64,000 bases of DNA from Castellaniella sp049671645 (GTDB lineage Bacteria > Pseudomonadota > Gammaproteobacteria > Burkholderiales > Burkholderiaceae_B), in the NCBI RefSeq assembly GCF_049671645.1, contig NZ_JBATVG010000015.1, positions 124,001 to 188,000 on the forward strand, in the 5' to 3' direction. How positions within the stretch are numbered: the stretch's first letter is position 1; the number at the start of each line of letters is the position of its first letter. Below the pieces are notes generated by a model. It saw only the letters and a program-made list of their open reading frames with translations, made no database searches and had not been told where the DNA came from. A program made the position numbers and the translations under genes. Positions 26,417 through 34,642 of this stretch are shown here, one piece after another.

Positions 26417-27342
26417 CGTCCCTGCGGGGTATCCTCGAAGCGCCCCAGGTCGAAATAGCGTGAAAAAGAGGATTTGTCGCCTCCGGTCCCGGCCTGGCCG
26501 GACCCGCCCGGAGCGGGCGCAGTTGCGGGCGCGGCACCCTGCCCGGCGGCATCGGGCGCGACGGGCGACGCCTGCACGTCCTGCGGGCCGGTGGTCTGAC
26601 CCTGCCGGCGGCGCTGCTCCACCTGCTTCGCCACCGCCGTCAACTGCGCGGCCAGCCGCGTGTGGTTGCGCTTGAGCGCCCAGTCGGCTGCCGTTTCACG
26701 CGCCTCATTGAACATGGTCGGGTCCGCGCCCTGCGACAATAGAAGCTGCACGATGTCGGGCTTGCCCGACAGGGCGGCCATCATCAGGGGCGTGGTGCCG
26801 TCCGGCCCCGGGGCATTGACGATCGCGCCCCAGTCGATCAGCAGCCGGGCCGTATCGACCTGGCCCTTGGACGCCGCATAGTGCAGCGGCGTCCACCCCA
26901 GGCGGTTGACCTGGGCGCCGGCCTGGATCAGCCCGGCGGCCCGCTCGTTCTGCCCCAGGATGCACAAATACATCAGAGCGGTTTCGTCATGGGCGTTGGG
27001 TTGATCGACTTTCACACCCGGGGCGATCCGCAACACATCGAAGACACGCCAGGATTGTTCCCGGGCCGCCTGCGTCAGCGCCGGGTTGCCCAGGGAATTC
27101 ACCGCATTGGGATCCACGCCGCGCAACAGCATGCTCTGGACGGTGGACACATCATCGCGGCGGATGGCGGACCACCAGTCCGCCGTCGGCGCCTGGCGGG
27201 CCTGGGCCGCGAAGGCGCACAGCAGGCCGCTCAGCAGGAACGCGGCCAGCCACAGCCCCGACAACCGGCGGCCTGAAAACGAACAGACCCGCCCGGCCGG
27301 GCTGGTCTCTCTGAAAGGCGCTATCTTGCAATGGGACCGCAT
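26413..27342 (-). CDS. Exported ankyrin-repeat protein
   Basis: A 309-residue protein with a basic N-terminus, a hydrophobic segment (LWLAAFLLSGLLCAFAAQARQ) that looks like a signal peptide, and about five ankyrin repeats from residue 55 to 220. Clear copies include GWTPLHYAASKGQVDTARLLIDWGAIVNAPG and GTTPLMMAALSGKPDIVQLLLSQGADPT. The tail is Gln/Pro/Ala-rich and low in complexity. The start follows GGAGG. Ankyrin proteins mediate protein contacts; the partner is unknown. It follows tatD on the same strand with an 86-nt gap. Confidence 0.82.
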   Translation of the reverse strand: MRSHCKIAPFRETSPAGRVCSFSGRRLSGLWLAAFLLSGLLCAFAAQARQAPTADWWSAIRRDDVSTVQSMLLRGVDPNAVNSLGNPALTQAAREQSWRVFDVLRIAPGVKVDQPNAHDETALMYLCILGQNERAAGLIQAGAQVNRLGWTPLHYAASKGQVDTARLLIDWGAIVNAPGPDGTTPLMMAALSGKPDIVQLLLSQGADPTMFNEARETAADWALKRNHTRLAAQLTAVAKQVEQRRRQGQTTGPQDVQASPVAPDAAGQGAAPATAPAPGGSGQAGTGGDKSSFSRYFDLGRFEDTPQGR

Positions 27343-27428
27343 GGCGGAAACCTCCGTCAGAAAATATCGGTGTGCCGGACAAAGATCCGCTGGCCGCCCG
27401 GACTCTTGCCTCGGGCGCGCGCCAGGCT

Positions 27429-28205
27429 CTATCGCTTGATTTTGTTGAACAACGCGAAGTAGTTGTCCGTCGTGCTCTGTTCGATGACGGACACCGGCAC
27501 GCCGCGCAATTCAGCGATCTTTTCCGCCACGTGTATGACTTTGGACGGGTCGTTCAGCTTGCCGCGGTACGGCACCGGCGCCAGATAAGGGGAATCGGTT
27601 TCGATCAGCATGCGATCCAGCGGAACCTTGCGCGCAACGTCCTGCAGGGATGCGGCGTTCTTGAAGGTCACGATGCCGGAAAAGGAAATATAGAACCCCA
27701 GATCCATGGCGGCCCGGGCTACGTCCCACGATTCCGTGAAGCAATGCATCACGCCGCAGTCGGCCTGCTCCTCGCGCATCAGGCGGATGGTGTCGTCGGC
27801 CGCCGAGCGGGTATGGATGATCAGCGGCAGGCCCGTCCGGCGAGCGGCCCGGATGTGCACGCGAAAGCGGTCCCGCTGCCAGTCCAGCGGTTCGGGCAGT
27901 CGATAATAGTCCAGGCCGGTTTCACCGATGGCCACGACCTTGGGGTGAGCCGCCCGGGTCAGCAGATCGTCCAGCGTGGGCTCCACGGTATCGGCGTCTT
28001 CCGCATCATTATCCGGATGCACGCCGACCGAGGCATGCAGGTGGGGGTGCGCCTCCACCAGGGTCATCAGGCCCGGCCAGTCGCGCAGGTTGACGCTCAC
28101 CACCAGCGCATGCTCGACCTGGTTGGCGCGCATGCGCGCCAACACATCGGGCAGCTGGGCGGTCAGGTCGGGGAAATTCAAGTGGCAGTGGGAATCGACG
28201 TACAT
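27429..28205 (-). CDS. tatD: TatD-family metal-dependent hydrolase (YcfH type)
   Basis: A 258-residue TatD-family enzyme with a TIM-barrel metallo-hydrolase fold. MYVDSHCHLNF carries the HxH metal ligands, AIGETGLDYYR the Glu, PLIIHTRSA a His, CGVMHCFTESWDVA a His, and LIETDSPYLAPVPYRGKLNDPS the final Asp. Family members act as 3'-5' exonucleases or deoxyribonucleases; E. coli YcfH is the closest analogue by gene order (tmk-holB-ycfH). It starts 12 nt after the holB stop. The pilZ gene often found between holB and tatD in relatives is absent. Confidence 0.9.
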   Translation of the reverse strand: MYVDSHCHLNFPDLTAQLPDVLARMRANQVEHALVVSVNLRDWPGLMTLVEAHPHLHASVGVHPDNDAEDADTVEPTLDDLLTRAAHPKVVAIGETGLDYYRLPEPLDWQRDRFRVHIRAARRTGLPLIIHTRSAADDTIRLMREEQADCGVMHCFTESWDVARAAMDLGFYISFSGIVTFKNAASLQDVARKVPLDRMLIETDSPYLAPVPYRGKLNDPSKVIHVAEKIAELRGVPVSVIEQSTTDNYFALFNKIKR

Positions 28206-28217
28206 ACGGTGGCAACA

Positions 28218-29261
28218 TCAAGGTTGGCGGCCTGGCGCAGGACGCACGGCCTGCAGCAGACGCTGGGCGGCATAATCGCCCAACAGTTTAGGGTTCAGGG
28301 GATGCTGGGCCAGGCGGCGCTGCTCCTGCAGCCATTGGCCGGCCTGGGCCAGGACCCTGGCATCCAGGGCGCGGGCAATCCGCTGTATGTCCCCGTCCTG
28401 TTCAGGATAATACCGCGCGGGCAGCTTGTGGGTGGCCATGCTCAGGTCCAGCCAGAGCCGCTGAAAACCATCCATCCAGACGACGGGCTCCAGCGCCACC
28501 AGAGCGTCGGCCAAAGGGGCGGATGCCCCGCCGCTGCCCGCCAGATCCAGAAACAGGCTGAGCCAGGCCGGAACGGACGGCTGCTGCGCCTGAGCCTGTT
28601 CCAGGGCCGACAGAGGGGCGCCGCCCGCCGCCGCCAGGCGCGTGGCGGCGTGATCCACCTTGTGCTGCTGCAGCCAGGCCAGCGCCTGCCCCGCGTCGGG
28701 GACCGGCAGCGGCAGACGCCGGCAGCGGGACACCAGCGTGGGCAGCAGCCGATCCGGCGCCTGGGCCACCAGCAGGAAAACCGTGTGCGCCGGAGGCTCT
28801 TCCAGGATCTTCAGCAAGGCATTGGCGGCGATGGTATTCAGCGATTCCGCGGGATACAGCAGCGCCACTCTCCAGCCGCCACGGTGCGTGGCGGTATTGA
28901 ACCAGGGCAGCAGGCTGCGGATCTGCTCGATGCGGATGTCCTTCGACGGCTGCTTCTTGGCGCCCGATTCGTCGCCGTCCTCGAGGGCCGCGCCTTCGTG
29001 AGCCGCCACCGCGTCGGGGCGGATGCGGCGCAAATCCGGATGATTGCCGGCCTGCACCCAGCGGCAGGCCTGGCATTGACCGCAGGCCAGGCCCGATTGC
29101 GGAGATTCGCACAGCAGGCTGGCGGCGCCTGCAGCCGCGAAAGCCTGCTGGCCGATGCCCGGCAGGCCATGAATCAGCCAGGCATGCGCAAAACGATCCC
29201 GGGTCGCCAGCCAGTCGCGGGCCAGCGCCTGCTGCCAGGGCAGGAACTCGAATGCCGTCAT
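28218..29261 (-). CDS. holB: DNA polymerase III delta' subunit
   Basis: A 347-residue clamp-loader subunit. The N-terminal AAA+-like domain has HAWLIHGLPGIGQQAFA in place of an intact Walker A, as expected for delta', which does not hydrolyse ATP. It then has the four-Cys zinc module CESPQSGLACGQCQAC (about residues 50-65). The sensor region reads ALLKILEEPPAHTVFLLVAQAPDRLLPTLVSRCRRLPL. It helps load the beta clamp at the replication fork. Its start overlaps the tmk stop (ATGA). Confidence 0.92.
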   Translation of the reverse strand: MTAFEFLPWQQALARDWLATRDRFAHAWLIHGLPGIGQQAFAAAGAASLLCESPQSGLACGQCQACRWVQAGNHPDLRRIRPDAVAAHEGAALEDGDESGAKKQPSKDIRIEQIRSLLPWFNTATHRGGWRVALLYPAESLNTIAANALLKILEEPPAHTVFLLVAQAPDRLLPTLVSRCRRLPLPVPDAGQALAWLQQHKVDHAATRLAAAGGAPLSALEQAQAQQPSVPAWLSLFLDLAGSGGASAPLADALVALEPVVWMDGFQRLWLDLSMATHKLPARYYPEQDGDIQRIARALDARVLAQAGQWLQEQRRLAQHPLNPKLLGDYAAQRLLQAVRPAPGRQP

Positions 29262-29923
29262 GCGCGGCCTCTTGTTTCGCCGGAAACGGCGGCAGTGCCA
29301 TAGGCCCGCAGCAAGTCCCGCAAGGCCGCCTCCAGACCGGTGCGGATGTCCGGAATGCTGCGACGGGCATCAATGAGGCGAAACCGCGTCGGGTCCTCGG
29401 CCGCCCGGGCGTGATAGGCTTGGCGGGTCCGTTCGAAAAACGCCGCGCCTTCCTGCTCGAAGCGATCCGCCGCCGCCCTGCCCTGCATCAGGCGCGCGCG
29501 CGCTGTTTCCAGCGGCACGTCGAACAGAAACGTGCAATCCGGCCCCTGCCCTTGCTGCACCCAGTCTTCCAGCACGCGAATGGCCGGCGCCCCCAGCTCG
29601 CGCCCGCCGCCCTGATAGGCGAAGGAGGCATCCGTATAGCGATCGCACAGCACCCACTGGCCGCGTTCCAGCGCCGGCAGGATACGGGTGCGCCAATGCT
29701 CGTTGCGGGCCGCGAACATCAGCAAGGTTTCGGTGCGCAATTCCATGGCCTGATGCAGCACCAGCTCGCGCAATTGTTCGCCCAGCGGCGTGCCGCCGGG
29801 TTCGCGGGTTTCCAGCAAGTCGACGCCGGCGCCGCGCAGCCAGTCGGCCATCCAGCCCGCATGCGTGCTTTTGCCGGCCCCGTCCAGGCCTTCCAGGGTG
29901 ATGAAGCAGCCGCGCCGCGCCAT
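29258..29923 (-). CDS. tmk: Thymidylate kinase
   Basis: A 221-residue kinase that phosphorylates dTMP to dTDP. The P-loop is LEGLDGAGKSTHAGWM, followed by the DR-type TREPGGTPLGEQLRE and the second conserved motif DRYTDASFAYQGGGRELG. This is the standard length and layout for bacterial Tmk. It is four bases from the mltG stop and overlaps holB, so mltG-tmk-holB-tatD reads as one operon of housekeeping genes. Confidence 0.94.
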   Translation of the reverse strand: MARRGCFITLEGLDGAGKSTHAGWMADWLRGAGVDLLETREPGGTPLGEQLRELVLHQAMELRTETLLMFAARNEHWRTRILPALERGQWVLCDRYTDASFAYQGGGRELGAPAIRVLEDWVQQGQGPDCTFLFDVPLETARARLMQGRAAADRFEQEGAAFFERTRQAYHARAAEDPTRFRLIDARRSIPDIRTGLEAALRDLLRAYGTAAVSGETRGRA

Positions 29924-29927
29924 AAGA

Positions 29928-30938
29928 TCAGTTCCGCTTCAGGATGTATTTGCCGACCGCCTGGTTGTGCGCCGACAGGTTCTTGGAAAATTCGCTGGTG
30001 CCGTCGCCCCGGGAAACGAAATACAGAAAATCGTGCCGTTCCGGGTGGGTGGCGGCCATCAGGGCCGCCTTGCCGGGGTTGGCGATCGGGGTGGGCGGCA
30101 AGCCCGCCCGCGTATAGGTGTTCCAGGGCGTATCCTGCTCCAGGTCTTTCTTGCGCAGGCGGCCCTGGTAGCGATCGCCCATGCCGTAGATCACCGTGGG
30201 ATCGGTCTGCAGCGGCATGCCGATGCGCAAGCGGTTGATGAAGACGCCGGCGATGCGGGCCCGGTCGCTGCCGTGGCCGGTTTCCTTTTCCACGATGGAG
30301 GCCAGAATCAGCGCCTGGTAGGGCGTTTCCAGCGGCAGGCCCTGGTCGCGTTCAGCCCACAGGCGATCCAGCGTCTGGCGGCCCGCCTGGGCGGCGCGGC
30401 GCAGGATATCCAGATCGGACGTTCCCGGCGCGAAGACATAGGTATCCGGATAGAACAGGCCTTCCAGGGACGCCTCGTCCAGCCCGAGCTTGCGCGCGAT
30501 GGCGGCGTCATCCATGCCCTGCGTGTCGTGCCGCACCTGCGGGTCCGCATCCAGGGCCGTGCGCATCTGGGCGAATGTCCAGCCTTCGGGAAAGGTCAGC
30601 CGCGCCTGGGTCATATCGCCGTTGGCCATGCGTTCCAGCAACAGCCAGGGCGTATCCCCGGCGCGGGCCTCGTAGGCGCCGGCCTTGAGCAGTTTGTCGC
30701 GGCCGCTGAGCCGTGCCAGCCAGACGAAGGCATGGGGGTTGACCTCGATGCCGGCCGCCTGCATGGCCTGGGCGATCTGCCGCGGCGTGCTGCCCATGTC
30801 GATGATGTAGTCGACGACCGGCGTCTGCATGGGGACCGGCCGCTTCCAGCCCCACCAGGCCGCGCCGCCGATGCCGGCGCCGATCAGCGCCAAGCATACG
30901 ATCAGCAGCCAGATGGACAGTCGCAATAGCTTTCTCAT
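29928..30938 (-). CDS. mltG: Endolytic murein transglycosylase MltG
   Basis: A 336-residue inner-membrane protein that cleaves nascent glycan strands and so sets their length. An N-terminal membrane helix (about residues 8-30) is followed by the YceG domain. LEGLFYPDTYVF, the catalytic ILASIVEKETG (Glu) and MPLQTDPTVIYGMG are all present, with NTYTRAGLPPTPIANPGKAALMAA near the end. It is the first gene of the mltG-tmk-holB-tatD operon. Only 63 nt separate it from the accessory gene upstream, and its start codon lies inside a 15-nt direct repeat found again before ygfZ. Confidence 0.94.
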   Translation of the reverse strand: MRKLLRLSIWLLIVCLALIGAGIGGAAWWGWKRPVPMQTPVVDYIIDMGSTPRQIAQAMQAAGIEVNPHAFVWLARLSGRDKLLKAGAYEARAGDTPWLLLERMANGDMTQARLTFPEGWTFAQMRTALDADPQVRHDTQGMDDAAIARKLGLDEASLEGLFYPDTYVFAPGTSDLDILRRAAQAGRQTLDRLWAERDQGLPLETPYQALILASIVEKETGHGSDRARIAGVFINRLRIGMPLQTDPTVIYGMGDRYQGRLRKKDLEQDTPWNTYTRAGLPPTPIANPGKAALMAATHPERHDFLYFVSRGDGTSEFSKNLSAHNQAVGKYILKRN

Positions 30939-30949
30939 GGACGCCAGTT
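30935..30949 (+). repeat. Left copy of a 15-nt direct repeat bounding the 31-45 kb block
   Basis: TCATGGACGCCAGTT includes the mltG start codon (on the minus strand). A copy with one mismatch lies at 45092-45106, just upstream of ygfZ. The two copies flank the whole accessory block. Confidence 0.6.
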
Positions 30950-31001
30950 TAACTGGAACGCCACCGGAAGCGCCGGAAGGGATGTTACTTTTCGCAGCGC
31001 T

Positions 31002-32444
31002 TCAGGCCGCGCTCTCGCCGAGGATCAGACGATCCATCTCCGCCTTGGGCGTGTTGCAATATTCCCGCGCCAGCATCAGGTAGAACGCCAGCCCGATCAG
31101 CACCCAGCATCCCAGGGCGATCCAGGCGGGTGTTTCCAGGAAGGCGGGCGAACCCGGCACGAGCAGCAGGCCCAGCAGGCCGATGCTGCAGAGCATCCCC
31201 GCCAGGGTGATCAGCTTCTTGCCGGGGGCGACTTCCTTGCAGAAGGCCGGCGCCCGCTGCGCATCCGTCCATTTGAACAGCCGGTAGGCGACCGCGCAGT
31301 AGTAGATGAAGGCGATCGAAATGCCCACGGCGGACATGTCCACGACCCACAGCAGCACCGAGCGGCCGAACCAGGGCGCCAGCAGGCAGATCGAGCAGAT
31401 GAACACGATGCTGGCATACGGCGTGCCGTGCTTGTCGTGAAGGCGGCAGAACACGGCAGGCAGCGCCTTGGCGCGGCTCATGGCGAACATCAGCCGGCTG
31501 CACGAGATATAGAAGCCGATCAGGCCCGTGAAGATGCCCATGCACAACGCCACCACCAGAGCGGTCAGGCCCGCGGCGCCCAGGACATCCTGAACCGCCT
31601 GCCCCGTGCCCCACACGTCATGGCGGCCCACCAGATCCATCCACGGCATGGCCAGGCCCGTCGCGACGATCATGATGGAATAATGAGCGGCCGCCACGGC
31701 CAGCGCGGCCAGGATCAGGAAGGTCGCTTTGGCGGGCGAGAAATTGAATTCTTCGGCGGCCTGAGGGACCGTGTCGAACCCGACATAGGCCCAGGGCGAG
31801 ATGGCCACGATGGCCGCGATCGCGGACCACGACGGCAGGCCCGGCTTATAGAGCGGCAGCAGGTTGCTGAAGGAGGTCGAGGGCGCGGCCGACATGGCGA
31901 CCGTCACCCCGGTCGCGGCGACGATCAGCAGGATGCAGAAATAGAATTGCGTCTGCGCCGTGGCGTCCGCCCCCCGGACATTCAACCAGGCAAACAGCAC
32001 CAGAACGGCGCTGGCGATCAAGACCTCGACGAAATACACGTCCCAGCCGGCCATGTTGTAGAGCAGGCCCACTTTGACGGTGTCCGGCACCAGGAACTTG
32101 ATCATCAGCCCGAAGGCCGAGGCATTGAGCGCCACGATGGCGGCATAGCCCAGGATCAGGAACCAGCCGCACAGGAAAGCATGCTTGCGGCCGAACGCCA
32201 GGTAGGCATAGGTGAACGCGCCGCCGGTGATCGGGTACGCCTTCACCAGAAAGCCGGTGCTCAGGCCGACCAGGCTGAGGATCAGGCCACCGATCCACAG
32301 TCCGATGATGACCCCCAGGGGGCCTGCCATGTTCATCCATTCCACCGGCAGCACGAAACTGCCCCAGCCGATGGCCGAGCCGAAGGCGATGGCCCAGACC
32401 CAATGGGGCTTGAAAGTTTTCTCGAGGGTGACTCTACCCGACAC
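31002..32444 (-). CDS. APC-family amino acid permease
   Basis: A 480-residue membrane protein with about twelve hydrophobic helices. The N-terminal signature is WVWAIAFGSAIGWGSFVLPVEWMNMAGPLGVIIGLWIGG, with the small-residue-rich first helix of the amino acid-polyamine-organocation superfamily. SPWAYVGFDTVPQAAEEFNF is a second typical segment. It starts at GTG eight bases after AGGAGA; no ATG nearby fits. It lies downstream of tauY but beyond a good terminator, so it probably has its own promoter in the AT-rich gap at 32445-32600. Taurine or a related amine is a plausible substrate from context only. Confidence 0.85.
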   Translation of the reverse strand: MSGRVTLEKTFKPHWVWAIAFGSAIGWGSFVLPVEWMNMAGPLGVIIGLWIGGLILSLVGLSTGFLVKAYPITGGAFTYAYLAFGRKHAFLCGWFLILGYAAIVALNASAFGLMIKFLVPDTVKVGLLYNMAGWDVYFVEVLIASAVLVLFAWLNVRGADATAQTQFYFCILLIVAATGVTVAMSAAPSTSFSNLLPLYKPGLPSWSAIAAIVAISPWAYVGFDTVPQAAEEFNFSPAKATFLILAALAVAAAHYSIMIVATGLAMPWMDLVGRHDVWGTGQAVQDVLGAAGLTALVVALCMGIFTGLIGFYISCSRLMFAMSRAKALPAVFCRLHDKHGTPYASIVFICSICLLAPWFGRSVLLWVVDMSAVGISIAFIYYCAVAYRLFKWTDAQRAPAFCKEVAPGKKLITLAGMLCSIGLLGLLLVPGSPAFLETPAWIALGCWVLIGLAFYLMLAREYCNTPKAEMDRLILGESAA

Positions 32445-32598
32445 GATTGTCTCCTGGAAATATCATTTTTTTATTATTGTGGTTTCAATAATAGAAATTC
32501 AAAGCTCAGTCTATGGGATTTCCCATGAAGCGCGTAGGACCACCGCCGGGCTATCGTAGGAACCAGACGCGCGGCGGGCGAAAGCGGAGCCTTCTACG

Positions 32599-32629
32599 AA
32601 AAAGGACTGCCCCCCGGGGCAGTCCTTTT
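32599..32629 (-). terminator. Rho-independent terminator after tauY
   Basis: GGACTGCCCC (32604-32613) pairs perfectly with GGGGCAGTCC (32616-32625). Read on the minus strand the stem is followed by five T. It begins about 40 nt after the tauY stop and separates tauXY from the APC permease gene. Confidence 0.88.
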
Positions 32630-32663
32630 CGGCCACGGCGCTCACGCGCCTTCCGAGACTCGA

Positions 32664-34091
32664 TCAGAGCACCTCGTCTCTCAGGTAGTAGTACTTGTAG
32701 AACATCGCCTGCCCCAGGCGGCGGAACGGCGCGAAGAGATGGCCTTGCAGGGGCGAGTTGTAGATCGGCAGATCCCATTGCGGACCGTTCTTGCCGACGA
32801 CGCGCTCGGCCAGGCGCCGACCCGCCTGGGCGGAAAACGACACACCGTTGCCGCCATAGCCGATGGCATAGTAGATCTGCTGGCCGGGGTCCGGCTGCGT
32901 GATCCGCGGCATCATGTCGTGGCTGACATCCACCCAGCCCCACCAGGAATACGCGATCGGCACGTCCTTCAGCGTCGGGAACTTGCGCGCAAGGCCCTGT
33001 TTGAGCAGATCCAGGTGCCTGGGGTTTTCCGCGTCCGCGCCCTTGAGCGCGCTGCGGCTGCCAATCTGCATCGAGCCGTCGGGCAGCAGGCGATAGTAAA
33101 AGCGCAGCGTGCGGGTGTCCGTGATGAACGTCGTGCTTTTCAGGCCGGCCTCATCCCGTTCCTGCTGTGTCAGCGGGCGCGTCACCATCGAATTCGACAG
33201 GATCGGCATGATCTTGTTGCTGAGCAGCGGGTGCAGGCCCTGGGGCGTGTAGCCGCCCGTCGCCACGGCAACGCGGCGCGCGCGCACCGTGCCGCCCGGC
33301 GTGCGCAGGTGGTGGACGCCGCCGATGGTCTCCCAGCCATGGACCGGACTGCCGGTATAGATCTTGACGCCCAGTTCACGCAGGCGCTTCAGATAGCCGA
33401 AGGCCAGCTTCAGCGGATGGATGCCGACGCCTTCGGGTTCGTGCAGCGCACCGGCCGCTTCGCGGTCCATGGCATAGCGTTCCCACAGCTCTTCGCGGCT
33501 CAGCATCCGGGTGTCGTAGCCGAACTGCTCGCGCATGACGCGACACAGGTTTTCAAGGAACGCCATCTTCTTGGGACGATGCGCCGTGTACAGGTGGCCG
33601 CCGGGCTGGGCGTCGCAGGGAAACCGCGCCACCAGGCTCTTCCAGTAGTCGAAGCCTTCATGGATTTCCGCATCCAGGCGTTTGGCGGTTTCCAGGCCCC
33701 AGCGCTCGATCCACTGCGTTCGGTACAGGCGCCCCGATGCGTTCTGCCCCTGGCCGCCATTGCGGCTGGTGCACCCCCACGATTCCTGATTGGCTTCCAG
33801 GATGATGGGGATGACGCCGTGCTCTTCGGCCAGGTTCAAAGCCGTCACCAGTCCGGTGAAGCCCGAGCCGATGATCACGACATCCGCATCCATATCCTGG
33901 GTGACCGGGCCGTCGTCGGGCGGCGGGTCCCCCGCCGTCCCCACCCAATACGTGGGTGCGTATTGCTGGTTGCGGCCCGAGGGCGAGACCAGCGGGTCGT
34001 AGCGCGGATCGTAGGGGCTGGAGGCCCGCGGTGCCGCTGCCGACGAGCGCTCTTGCGCGCCGCCCAGTGAAGCTGAAGTCAAAGTAGCCAT
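32664..34091 (-). CDS. tauY: Taurine dehydrogenase large subunit TauY (FAD-dependent, DAO family)
   Basis: A 475-residue FAD oxidoreductase of the D-amino acid oxidase/PuuB group. After a 65-residue leader with YDPRYDPLVSPSGRNQQYAPTYW comes the FAD motif DVVIIGSGFTGLVTALNLAEE (about 70-90) and CTSRNGGQGQNASG. The C-terminal segment is YYAIGYGGNGVSFSAQAGRRLAERVVG. The same family includes gamma-glutamylputrescine oxidases, but adjacency to a TauX-type gene 36 nt upstream, a TauR-type operator and xsc/pta nearby favour TauY. It would deaminate taurine to sulfoacetaldehyde with electrons passing to the respiratory chain. The ATG is preceded by GGAGA; an in-frame TTG at 34106 lies before that site and is rejected. 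Confidence 0.78.
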   Translation of the reverse strand: MATLTSASLGGAQERSSAAAPRASSPYDPRYDPLVSPSGRNQQYAPTYWVGTAGDPPPDDGPVTQDMDADVVIIGSGFTGLVTALNLAEEHGVIPIILEANQESWGCTSRNGGQGQNASGRLYRTQWIERWGLETAKRLDAEIHEGFDYWKSLVARFPCDAQPGGHLYTAHRPKKMAFLENLCRVMREQFGYDTRMLSREELWERYAMDREAAGALHEPEGVGIHPLKLAFGYLKRLRELGVKIYTGSPVHGWETIGGVHHLRTPGGTVRARRVAVATGGYTPQGLHPLLSNKIMPILSNSMVTRPLTQQERDEAGLKSTTFITDTRTLRFYYRLLPDGSMQIGSRSALKGADAENPRHLDLLKQGLARKFPTLKDVPIAYSWWGWVDVSHDMMPRITQPDPGQQIYYAIGYGGNGVSFSAQAGRRLAERVVGKNGPQWDLPIYNSPLQGHLFAPFRRLGQAMFYKYYYLRDEVL

Positions 34092-34127
34092 GATGTCTCC
34101 GGACAATAAAGGCCCAGCGCGAGCGGT

Positions 34128-34520
34128 TCAGGCTTGTGCAGGCAGATTGGGGCGCTGTTTGCGAAACGCGTTCTTGACCAGGATCTTGCCGTCCTTGAAG
34201 ACCAGCAGGTCCACCATATTGGCTTCGATCCTGGACCCATCGGCCGCCGTCCCGGTAAACGTGGATTCCATGACGCCGCGATCCCCGGACACCCAGCAGC
34301 GGGCATCGCGCCAGGCGGCATCCGGAATCGTCTGCCAAGCGGATTCAAAGGCCTTGCGCACCGCCACCGGGCCCTCGTGCCGCGCGCCGCAGACCTGGGG
34401 GCCCGCCACGCCCTCGAAGACACAGTCTTCGTGCATGAAGGACATCAGGGCGTCGATGTCATGGCGGTTCCAGGCCTCACCGAAAGCCTCGAGGATGGAA
34501 AGCAGTTGATCCTGCGTCAT
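34128..34520 (-). CDS. tauX: Taurine dehydrogenase small subunit TauX (SnoaL/NTF2-like)
   Basis: A 130-residue SnoaL/NTF2-like protein, MTQDQLLSILEAFGEAWNRHD through FKDGKILVKNAFRKQRPNLP. It lies 36 nt before tauY with AGGAGA before the ATG, as expected for the TauXY heteromer. The closest relative in the window is the orphan copy at 17164-17550, with about 84% identical residues by eye. A 23-nt-spaced pair of CTGG boxes lies about 90 nt upstream, overlapping the end of the cobT-like gene. That suggests tauXY has its own TauR-dependent promoter. Confidence 0.75.
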   Translation of the reverse strand: MTQDQLLSILEAFGEAWNRHDIDALMSFMHEDCVFEGVAGPQVCGARHEGPVAVRKAFESAWQTIPDAAWRDARCWVSGDRGVMESTFTGTAADGSRIEANMVDLLVFKDGKILVKNAFRKQRPNLPAQA

Positions 34521-34609
34521 GGGGAAAGTCTCCTGTTGATGTCGCGCCGGCCCGATGATCGGGGCCGCAGCGTCGATGTCCATACAGTAGGAGAACGCCG
34601 GGAACTGGT

Positions 34610-34642
34610 CTAGGGCCAGTGGCTACGTTTCTCTGGCACCAG
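34610..34642 (-). promoter_or_regulatory. Predicted TauR operator upstream of tauXY
   Basis: Read on the minus strand the boxes are CTGGTGCCAG (34642-34633) and CTGGCCCTAG (34619-34610), with starts 23 nt apart. The distal box lies inside the last codons of the cobT-like gene. The block below it, with TACAGTAGGAGA at 34583-34594, matches the tauX1 leader at the same distance. Confidence 0.68.

Noticed and set aside
32664..34091. tauY as gamma-glutamylputrescine oxidase (PuuB)
   Set aside because: The fold is the same, but no other puu genes are nearby, whereas a TauX-type gene, a predicted TauR operator and xsc/pta are. PuuB is kept only as the alternative.
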